Positions 35,693 to 42,170 of a stretch of DNA of 44,061 nucleotides are shown piece after piece. The stretch comes from an uncultured Bacteroidales bacterium. Its GTDB lineage: Bacteria; Bacteroidota; Bacteroidia; Bacteroidales; FEN-979. The notes under the pieces are model-generated. The model searched no databases. It was not told where the DNA came from and was given only the letters and a program-made list of their open reading frames with translations. How positions within the stretch are numbered: the stretch's first letter is position 1; each line of letters starts with the position of its first letter. Location of the stretch: NCBI GenBank assembly GCA_903903985.1, contig CAIVAT010000011.1, positions 1-44,061 of the forward strand. The letters run 5' to 3'. A program made the translations under genes and the position numbers.

Positions 35693-35700
35693 CAAAAGTA
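35693..35700 (-). promoter_or_regulatory. Possible -7 box for the OmpA-family gene
   Basis: The minus strand reads TACTTTTG (TAnnTTTG), about 73 bases upstream of the ATG at 35620. No clear -33 box was found. Confidence 0.4.
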
Positions 35701-35844
35701 ATGACCAATTCCTGAAAATGAACCATTCGATAAAAATATTGTTTTCAAAAATCAGCTTTAGAGATGCCCTTAATCTATTTGTCATATTGTTCATAAATCA
35801 ATGCAATTCAATGGGGTATGATTTTTTTTCGTTTTCACAAAACG

Positions 35845-38298
35845 CTAAATCTTCACTGCTATTCCTGCCAGGAAATTTACCCGTGCCTGAGGGAAGTATC
35901 CGTTATACTCGTTGTAACTGCCTCCAATGTAGTATGGATAAACCCAGGCGTTCGTTTCGTATTTGACACTGAACAGGTTATTGACAGCCAGGCTAAAGCC
36001 GATCTCACCGATATATTTTGTTTTCACGGTAAACATGGCACCAAATCCGTTCACAAAGTACCCGCTCAGCGACCGGCCTTCATTGGAAGTGTTGTCGATG
36101 TATTGCTTACCCACATATTTCGAATTCAGGCTGATGGAGAGTTGCGGAAATGGTTTATACGTTAATACAGAGTTCACGATGACGTCCGGAGAAAATGACA
36201 GGTCTGTTTTCCCCAGGAACACCGTGTCCTGTCCCAGTGAATTCCAGTCCTGGTCGTAGGTATCGACGTATTGGGTGAAATCTATAATCTTATTTCTGCT
36301 GAAAGTGGCATTGACCGCCCAGTGAACTTTTTTCTGAAAAAAATCTGCGTTTGCAGATAATTCAATTCCCATGCGGTAGCTATGCGGCACATTGACCATC
36401 ACCGCTTCTCCCACATTGTTGATTTCACCTGTAAGCACCAACTGATCGCGGTAATCCATGTAGTACAGGTTGGCCCCAATGTTCAGCCAGGGAAGCCGGA
36501 ATGCATACCCCAGTTCATAGTCGTAAAGAGTTTCATTCACAGGCTCCTGGCCCGGATCTGCATCTTTGTAATTGTTCCTGCTTGGTTCGCGGTTTGCCAC
36601 GCCGATGGAAAAAAAGAGGTCATTTTGCTTGTTCAGTTCGAAAAAGAGGCCGCCCTTCGGGTTGAAAAAGTTGAAGATGTGCTGCTGGTCAAGGATTCGA
36701 AGGTTATCTAAAGTCCCCGACATATTATAGCTGACATGCCGGTACTGAAGGTCGGCAAAAAGGTTCATTTTCTTAAACAGCTGGTAACTGGCTTTCCCGA
36801 AAACATTGAAATCCTTTTTCAACCCGGTGTTGTAATACCAGTTGCGGTCGTTATCGCCGTTTGAGGCGTATTCAGCCCAGATGACCTTGCCGAAATGTTG
36901 CCCGTAATAACGGTTCCAGGCGCCGCCAATCGTGATTTTCAACTTATCGGGGATGGAATAGTTCGTGGAAAAGGTGATCCCGCAGAAATCATTATCCATC
37001 ATTTTCCGGTTTACAAGGTCGGTAATGGTGATCGTGTCATTGCCTGTTACTACATCGTCGAGACCGTAATCTGTAAACGAAGCATCCTGTATGTAATTCT
37101 CATAATACCCTTTGCCCTTCGTATAATGAACTGCAGCATTGATATTCCAGTTTTTTGCAAGCAGTTGCGAAAATAAAAGCTGGTAGTGATCCTGCTGGTA
37201 GTTGTCGGTTTGATTGTTGTAATAGGCAAGGTTGCCATTCTGGTCTGTATATTCGCCCGATGGATTATAAGTGCGGTTTGTTGCAAGCGAATCCTTTGGA
37301 ACGCCTTCCCAGGCCTGGTAAGTTCTTTCAATACCTGAAAAAGTGATGATCTTGACGGTGGTTTTCGGGCCGTAATATCCTCCTGCTAAATAATAGGATT
37401 TCAGGTTTGAAAATGCCCGGTCGATATAACCGTCGGAATGGATGTATGACAATCGCCCGTCCACGCTGAATTTATCGGCCATCAGCCCGGTTCCGAACCG
37501 CAGCGTCGATTTAAAAGTGTTGAAGCTCCCGCCGGAGATGTTGAGTTCACCATAGGGATCCTGGTGCAGGTCGGAGGTCATGAAATTGACGGAAGCCCCG
37601 AATGCTCCTGCTCCGTTTGTGGAAGTGCCCACACCGCGCTGGACCTGGATGTTTTCGGCCGAGGATGCCATATCGGGCAGGTCGACAAACCAGACTCCCT
37701 GTGATTCGGCATCATTGAGGGGGATGGAATTGATGGTGACATTGATGCGGGTAAGGTCGGTTCCGCGGATGCTGAAACCCGAATATCCCACGCCATTGCC
37801 GGCATCGGAAGTAACAATGGTAGAAGGGTTTCCCTGTATGAGCGTTGGGATATCCTTTCCAAGGTTCACTGCCGCAATTTCTTTGTTGGAAATGGTGGAA
37901 TAGGCAGTGGGATATTTGCCCTGGGCCCGTGTGGCGATGATATTCACCTCATCACCCAGCAGGGCGGCTCCTTCCAGTTTGATGAGCAGCGTCGTGTCGC
38001 CGCGAATGATCATCGTTTCACTGGATTTTTTATACCCGATGTATGAAGCTGCCATGGTGATGCTTCCTTGTTTGACCCGGTTGAAGTGAAATCGCCCATC
38101 CGCGTCGGACACCGTCGTCATGATCCCGGTGCCTGCGGTGATGTGCGCTCCCGCAAGAGGCGTTCCGGTTGTCCTGTCGGTCACCATTCCTGAAATGGTA
38201 CATTGTGCATTCACAAAACCTGCGTGAAAGAACAGTCCGGTGAATATCATTGCCATGAACATTCCATGCCTGCAGCATGTCTTGATGATTGTCTTCAT
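35845..38298 (-). CDS. TonB-dependent receptor, predicted thiamine-related
   Basis: The start is the ATG at 38298 (817 residues); a TTG at 38307 is a weaker alternative. The protein has a signal peptide, a CarboxypepD_reg-like beta-sandwich (CTISGMVTDRTTGTPLAGAHITA to about 105), a TonB plug (LGKDIPTLIQGNPSTIVTSDAGNGVGYSGFSIRGTDLTRIN), and a beta-barrel to the end (ARVNFLAGIAVKI). Ligand import is across the outer membrane and TonB-driven. A TPP riboswitch in the 5' leader makes thiamine or a thiamine precursor the likely ligand, which fits the known THI-regulated receptors of Bacteroidota. The ligand is inferred, not seen. The inner-membrane transporter (PnuT-like) is not in the window. Confidence 0.93.
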   Translation of the reverse strand: MKTIIKTCCRHGMFMAMIFTGLFFHAGFVNAQCTISGMVTDRTTGTPLAGAHITAGTGIMTTVSDADGRFHFNRVKQGSITMAASYIGYKKSSETMIIRGDTTLLIKLEGAALLGDEVNIIATRAQGKYPTAYSTISNKEIAAVNLGKDIPTLIQGNPSTIVTSDAGNGVGYSGFSIRGTDLTRINVTINSIPLNDAESQGVWFVDLPDMASSAENIQVQRGVGTSTNGAGAFGASVNFMTSDLHQDPYGELNISGGSFNTFKSTLRFGTGLMADKFSVDGRLSYIHSDGYIDRAFSNLKSYYLAGGYYGPKTTVKIITFSGIERTYQAWEGVPKDSLATNRTYNPSGEYTDQNGNLAYYNNQTDNYQQDHYQLLFSQLLAKNWNINAAVHYTKGKGYYENYIQDASFTDYGLDDVVTGNDTITITDLVNRKMMDNDFCGITFSTNYSIPDKLKITIGGAWNRYYGQHFGKVIWAEYASNGDNDRNWYYNTGLKKDFNVFGKASYQLFKKMNLFADLQYRHVSYNMSGTLDNLRILDQQHIFNFFNPKGGLFFELNKQNDLFFSIGVANREPSRNNYKDADPGQEPVNETLYDYELGYAFRLPWLNIGANLYYMDYRDQLVLTGEINNVGEAVMVNVPHSYRMGIELSANADFFQKKVHWAVNATFSRNKIIDFTQYVDTYDQDWNSLGQDTVFLGKTDLSFSPDVIVNSVLTYKPFPQLSISLNSKYVGKQYIDNTSNEGRSLSGYFVNGFGAMFTVKTKYIGEIGFSLAVNNLFSVKYETNAWVYPYYIGGSYNEYNGYFPQARVNFLAGIAVKI

Positions 38299-38308
38299 TA
38301 ATTTCAAT

Positions 38309-38388
38309 TTTCCTACGCCGGCATTATCCGGATCAGGTTATTTGGGTATGATCTCAGCCTGAGTTTTTAGGCACCCCCTGAGGAGAAG
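38309..38388 (-). promoter_or_regulatory. TPP riboswitch (THI element)
   Basis: The minus strand contains the conserved THI blocks in order: GGGGGTGCC, GGCTGAGATCATACCC, and AACCTGATCCGGATAATGCC followed by GGCGTAGG. The 3' end lies about 11 bases before the receptor ATG, consistent with control of translation initiation. TPP binding would repress the receptor when thiamine is plentiful. Confidence 0.94.
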
Positions 38389-38397
38389 TATTGATGG

Positions 38398-38405
38398 CAA
38401 AGGTA
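38398..38405 (-). promoter_or_regulatory. Likely -7 box of the receptor promoter
   Basis: The minus strand reads TACCTTTG (TAnnTTTG), placing a start site just before the TPP riboswitch. The -33 region is weak. Confidence 0.5.
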
Positions 38406-38411
38406 GTAAAA

Positions 38412-38447
38412 AAATGGCGAAACAGCGAAATGGTGAAATGGCGAAAT
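38412..38447. repeat. 8-base tandem repeat in the receptor/aroQ intergenic region
   Basis: Four units of period 8 with variation: AATGGCGA, AACAGCGA, AATGGTGA, AATGGCGA. They lie between the two divergent -7 boxes and may affect promoter spacing. Confidence 0.65.
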
Positions 38448-38450
38448 ATT

Positions 38451-38458
38451 TATCTTTG
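38451..38458 (+). promoter_or_regulatory. Likely -7 box of the aroQ promoter
   Basis: TATCTTTG matches TAnnTTTG and lies 15 bases before the aroQ ATG at 38474, giving a short leader. Confidence 0.5.
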
Positions 38459-38473
38459 TGGAAAATTCAGAGT

Positions 38474-38899
38474 ATGAAAGTGCTGATCATCAATGGGCCC
38501 AATCTTAATTTGTTAGGGGTAAGGGAGACGGATGTATATGGAAGCCAGTCGTTTGAAACTTATCTGAAGAAACTGCGCAAGCATTATCATGAGATCATCA
38601 TCGAATATTTTCAGAGCAACGTGGAGGGTGAGATCATCAATGCATTGCAAAATGCCGGGTATCTGTACGACGGCATCATCATCAATGCAGGCGGGTACAC
38701 GCACACATCGGTTGCCATTGCAGATGCAGTAAAGGCTATAAAAACGCCGGTGATCGAGGTTCATATCTCCAACATTTTTGCCCGTGAATCATTTCGCCAC
38801 ATCTCGCTGCTGGCCGCAGTCGCAAGAGGGAGCATCATCGGTTTTGGAATGGAGTCGTACCGGCTTGCCATTGAAAGCCTGATCACGAAAATAGGTTAG
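38474..38899 (+). CDS. aroQ: Type II 3-dehydroquinate dehydratase
   Basis: The start is the ATG at 38474 (141 residues, MKVLIINGPNLNLLG); a longer frame from 38414 only reads through the promoter and repeat. The catalytic Tyr is Y22 in VRETDVYGS, with R17 on the flexible lid, and the His is H97 in VIEVHISN. The NAGGYTHTSVA box is present. The enzyme makes 3-dehydroshikimate in the shikimate pathway and forms a dodecamer in the cytosol. It is divergent from the TonB receptor and convergent with the GT2 gene, 3 bases away. Confidence 0.96.
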   Translation: MKVLIINGPNLNLLGVRETDVYGSQSFETYLKKLRKHYHEIIIEYFQSNVEGEIINALQNAGYLYDGIIINAGGYTHTSVAIADAVKAIKTPVIEVHISNIFARESFRHISLLAAVARGSIIGFGMESYRLAIESLITKIG

Positions 38900-38902
38900 A
38901 TC

Positions 38903-39925
38903 CTAGGCGGAATAGAATTTTTTCATATTGAGCTGCGAAAACTTCCGTTTGCCCCTGAGATAATATTCAATCACGATATTCTTTCCATACACATTCTGCA
39001 TGGAGCCGTGTTTGAGCAGCTTTCTTTTCTGTTTTGTTTTTCCAAAAAAGCGGTAAAAACTGAAATGGGCGCGGGTCACTGCCCAGAAATCTTTAAAACC
39101 GGCCTGGAAAAGGAACTTGAAAGCTGCAATGGTGTCGAGGAGGTACCGGACGACAAAAACACGGATCAGCCGGTCGTCGGGCAGGTTTTTATAAAGGAGG
39201 AAGAAATTGTTCCTGAAGTTCAGGTAGGTTTTACGCCAGGAGGCTTTGGGCAGCGTACCGCCCCCAATATGGAAAACGGTCGAGGTTGGGCAGTACATGA
39301 TCTTGTACCCGTTATTTTTCAACCTCCAGCAAAAATCAATTTCTTCCATGTGAGCAAAGAAATCTTCGTCGAACCCGCCAAACTGATGAAAGATATCCGC
39401 CTTCACAAACAGGCAGGCTCCCGTTGCCCAGAAAATCTCAATCACATCGTCGTACTGTCCATGATCTTCCTCGATCGACAGGAAAATTCTCCCGCGGCAG
39501 AAAGGGTAACCATATTTATCAATGAATCCGCCTGCTGCTCCGGCATATTCAAACTTTTTTGGCTCAAGGTATGAGCGGATTTTGGGTTGGCAGGCAGCGA
39601 TCCGTTCATCCTGTTCCATCAGTTCAATGACCGGCGAAATCCAGTTTTCAGTAACCTCAATATCAGAATTCAACAGGATATAATGGTCTGCTTTCACCTG
39701 GCTGAGGGCAAGATTATATCCCCTGGCAAAGCCACCGTTATCAGGATTCTGAATAATTCGGATATCAGGAAAGGAACTGCGCAGAAAAGAAACGGAATCA
39801 TCGGTGGATGCATTGTCCGCAACAATGATTTCAGCCTCGTCTTTGCTGTATTGGATCAGCGTGGGAAGAAACTGCTGCAGGTATTTCCTCCCGTTCCAAT
39901 TTAAAATTACTACAGCAATAGACAT
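38903..39925 (-). CDS. Glycosyltransferase family 2
   Basis: This 340-residue protein has a GT-A fold: SIAVVILNWNGRKYLQQFLP, the nucleotide-binding IIVADNASTDDS, the metal-binding LLNSDIEV, and FFAHMEEIDFCWRLKNNGYK. It resembles rhamnosyltransferase-type GT2 proteins (WbbL-like). It lacks a long membrane domain but has a hydrophobic C-terminal helix region. It is likely to extend an envelope glycan; donor and acceptor cannot be read. It overlaps no neighbour, and the gene upstream is the GWxTD protein. Confidence 0.9.
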   Translation of the reverse strand: MSIAVVILNWNGRKYLQQFLPTLIQYSKDEAEIIVADNASTDDSVSFLRSSFPDIRIIQNPDNGGFARGYNLALSQVKADHYILLNSDIEVTENWISPVIELMEQDERIAACQPKIRSYLEPKKFEYAGAAGGFIDKYGYPFCRGRIFLSIEEDHGQYDDVIEIFWATGACLFVKADIFHQFGGFDEDFFAHMEEIDFCWRLKNNGYKIMYCPTSTVFHIGGGTLPKASWRKTYLNFRNNFFLLYKNLPDDRLIRVFVVRYLLDTIAAFKFLFQAGFKDFWAVTRAHFSFYRFFGKTKQKRKLLKHGSMQNVYGKNIVIEYYLRGKRKFSQLNMKKFYSA

Positions 39926-39932
39926 TTAATGG

Positions 39933-40020
39933 AATTTACGATTTACGATTACGATTTACGAATGGAGAAGAATTTAGCCGTTCAAATGTCATCGGCAATT
40001 GTCAATTGTCAATTGTCTAG
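39933..40020. repeat. Two heptamer tandem repeats upstream of the GT2 gene
   Basis: The first tract (about 39936-39960) reads ATTTACG-like units (one unit is a base short). The second (39996-40017) is three copies of CAATTGT. Both have a 7-base period, while the sequences are unrelated. The second includes the palindrome CAATTG. Confidence 0.75.
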
Positions 40021-40070
40021 CCTCCTTCTCGCCGTAAAAGTACAAATAATGTGTGTATATTTAATTTTAA

Positions 40071-41540
40071 TTAGTTCGGCAGTTCCCAGTAGTCTGATTC
40101 CATATCACCCCAGGAATTGATTACCTGGGTTTCCTGCATGTCGAGGGTAGTATAAATACGGTTGCGCAGGTCAATTTTCCATCGGGGATTGTTTACTTCT
40201 CCCGTGGCATCCGAATGCAGCAGGAAAAAGTCGCTGGTAACCATATCCGGTGAATAGAATACGAATTTCCTGTTCCGCTGATTGTTGTTCAGGGTATAGT
40301 ATTGCCAAATTTCATACGGGTAGTTGCTTGGCTCGCTGTATTGCGTGCTCCGGGTGTTTGGCGGACCGTATTGAAGGTAAACCCGGCCACGGTCGGTCTG
40401 GTAGCCCTTTTTGATCGGAGTTCCGAAATTAACCTGGACTTTATCAACCTGTCCCTTGTAGAAGTTCCAAGCCATCACCGGATGACTGGGATCACGTGCT
40501 ACCCAGAAGCTGTAAAAAAATTGTTGCATCATTTTCAAATCGGTTTTTTTAAGTGTTTCACGGATGAAGGATTTTTCAATTCCGGTTGCCACAGGGTAAG
40601 TGCTGTTGATAAACTCACGCAGGGTATCGGCGTTGGTGATCTTCTCGGCAAAAGTATTGGCGATCTCGGTCGATCCAAGGTCGGTCAATTCCACCTGTGC
40701 CTTGGGATTCATCCGCTGAAAAAACATTTTTTTTGATGCGACCAGCTCATTTTGCTGGTTCCGGGCCTCGACGACGAGGTTGTAATTACCGGAAGGAAGA
40801 TTTTCAATGGGTATTTCTGCGAGCAGAACATTCACGTTTTTCGGTGTCTCTTTTTTCGACCTGGAATATGAATTCAGTTTTACGTTGCTTTCAAAGGACT
40901 CGAAGTAATAGGACAAAAGAAATTTCTGATCAACGCCGGTGGCCTTGCCGATTTGATACAATTCGGTATAGAAGGCCATCTTGGTTTCATTCTCAGGGAA
41001 AAACGTATAGGTGTAAGGAACGAGATCATACCCGCTTTTGGTCAGTGCATTGGCGAGCGGCGCTCTTTTGTAGGATTTTACGAGCTCGATGCCTGAAAAG
41101 GAAGGTTTGTCGGCCGGGAAATCGATCGCGATGGTTTGAATGTATGGCATCGCAGGGGCGGTTTTATTTTTGTCTGCCATCTGGATCTCGAATTCATACG
41201 TTCCGTTGGGAATGGCAATCCGCTGCTGGTCGATGAAATTAAAATTCAGGTTCAGGGTGTCGTTGATCTCGGAAGAATTGAGCTCATATTTTTTAAACGC
41301 TTTGATGTCTTTCTCCTGTTTGAAGGTCATCAGGATGTTTACCGAAGCCTGGAACTTCCCATTGTCTTTCTTAATGAATTTCACGCTGTTCGCGGCAACC
41401 GACAGGTAGGTTTCGATATAAGGCCCTTCGGGGGAATTGAACGTGGAGTAACTCAGGAAGGCCCAAAGATTTCTTGCCTGGGAGCCAGTCCCGGCCATCA
41501 TCAGCAAACTGAAAAATACAATGGAAACGATCTTTTTCAT
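40071..41540 (-). CDS. GWxTD domain protein
   Basis: The start is the ATG at 41540 (489 residues, MKKIVSIVFFSLLMMAGTGSQA, a signal peptide). The longer frame to 41696 runs into a palindromic repeat that reads QPPSPSPEGEG, so it is not part of the protein. The body has immunoglobulin-like strands, and the GWxTD motif appears as GYQTDRGRVYLQYGPP in the last quarter. The family is common in Bacteroidota envelopes and its function is not known. The protein is predicted periplasmic or outer-membrane facing, with no lipobox. Confidence 0.85.
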   Translation of the reverse strand: MKKIVSIVFFSLLMMAGTGSQARNLWAFLSYSTFNSPEGPYIETYLSVAANSVKFIKKDNGKFQASVNILMTFKQEKDIKAFKKYELNSSEINDTLNLNFNFIDQQRIAIPNGTYEFEIQMADKNKTAPAMPYIQTIAIDFPADKPSFSGIELVKSYKRAPLANALTKSGYDLVPYTYTFFPENETKMAFYTELYQIGKATGVDQKFLLSYYFESFESNVKLNSYSRSKKETPKNVNVLLAEIPIENLPSGNYNLVVEARNQQNELVASKKMFFQRMNPKAQVELTDLGSTEIANTFAEKITNADTLREFINSTYPVATGIEKSFIRETLKKTDLKMMQQFFYSFWVARDPSHPVMAWNFYKGQVDKVQVNFGTPIKKGYQTDRGRVYLQYGPPNTRSTQYSEPSNYPYEIWQYYTLNNNQRNRKFVFYSPDMVTSDFFLLHSDATGEVNNPRWKIDLRNRIYTTLDMQETQVINSWGDMESDYWELPN

Positions 41541-41558
41541 AATTATGGATTTTAATTG

Positions 41559-41609
41559 CCTCATCCCCTGCACCCCTTCTCCTTCAGGAGAAGGGGACGG
41601 GGGTTGAGG
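41559..41609. repeat. Intergenic palindromic repeat (REP/MITE-like), copy 2
   Basis: The outer arms CCTCATCCCC and GGGGTTGAGG enclose a perfect hairpin CCCCTTCTCC-TTCA-GGAGAAGGGG (41573-41596). It is a one-hairpin relative of the element at 4630-4703. It lies 19 bases before the GWxTD start codon, in its leader region. Confidence 0.8.
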
Positions 41610-41862
41610 TGGTTGGGTTAATTCCCCGTCGCTTGCGACGAGAAGAGAAATTTTTACCAATTTGATACCTCGTTGTTCTTTTCCGAGGCTATTCATTGCA
41701 ATGAAGATTTTTCAAATCCTGGATCATGTTTGACAATCATGGTCATTCTGAGATTCACGCACAAAGATAACGGTGGCTGGCCGAAATTGCAAGGGAAATC
41801 GGTAAATCCTCTGTTATGGATGGTGAAATGCAACCGGAACACGCATCAAAGAAGGGTATATT

Positions 41863-41893
41863 TTTGGCAGTCTCCAAAATTTATGTAATTTTG
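41863..41893 (+). promoter_or_regulatory. tRNA-Ser promoter
   Basis: TTTG (41863-41866) and TAATTTTG (41886-41893) are separated by 19 bases, matching the Bacteroidota TTTG-N19-TAnnTTTG consensus. The expected start site coincides with the tRNA 5' end. Confidence 0.7.
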
Positions 41894-41898
41894 CTCCC

Positions 41899-41983
41899 GG
41901 AGAGATGGCAGAGCGGTCGATTGCGGCGGTCTTGAAAACCGTTGACCTGCAAGGGTCCGGGGGTTCGAATCCCTCTCTCTCCG
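41899..41983 (+). tRNA. tRNA-Ser (anticodon TGA)
   Basis: Class II tRNA: acceptor GGAGAGA / TCTCTCC, anticodon stem GCGGT / ACCGT with loop CTTGAAA (anticodon 41933-41935), a long variable arm (TTGACCTGCAAGGGTC), T stem with loop TTCGAAT, discriminator G. CCA is not encoded. Confidence 0.96.
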
Positions 41984-41989
41984 CAGATG

Positions 41990-42033
41990 ACCTTCGCTAA
42001 CATACCAATGGTATGCATTGGCGAAGGTTTTTA
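41990..42033 (+). terminator. tRNA-Ser terminator
   Basis: ACCTTCGCTAA (41990-42000) pairs with TTGGCGAAGGT (42018-42028, one G-T pair), with an inner hairpin CATACC/GGTATG. A T run follows directly. Confidence 0.8.
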
Positions 42034-42050
42034 CTTTTTTCACACTCAGA

Positions 42051-42089
42051 AACAATGAACAATAATTACTCATTGCACATTGCTCATTG
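42051..42089. repeat. Heptamer tandem repeat after tRNA-Ser
   Basis: AACAATG-AACAATA (42051-42064), a short spacer, then CTCATTG-CACATTG-CTCATTG (42069-42089). The period is again 7 bases, and the second block is loosely the complement of the first. Confidence 0.65.
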
Positions 42090-42170
42090 TCCGCTCCGTG
42101 GTATAATCAAAGATTCAGTGATGCGGAGCGTTTGAGTTTGCCAACTCAAGCAGTTGAGGTTAAACAATTG

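Larger units (their letters stand above)
41541..41898. other. 358-base intergenic stretch with repeat and tRNA promoter
   Basis: It holds a copy of the palindromic repeat (41559-41609), a small perfect hairpin CGTCGC-TT-GCGACG (41627-41640), and the tRNA-Ser promoter (41863-41893). Bases 41645-41850 show no convincing gene or structure to me. Confidence 0.6.

Noticed and set aside
38414..38473. N-terminal extension of aroQ
   Set aside because: It covers the tandem repeat and promoter box and has no family similarity; the enzyme starts at 38474.
41541..41696. N-terminal extension of the GWxTD protein
   Set aside because: The added residues are a translation of the palindromic repeat, and the true signal peptide begins at the ATG at 41540.
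41846..42073. Minus-strand frame with [18 protein letters not shown]
   Set aside because: It is the antisense of tRNA-Ser, again a classic artefact.
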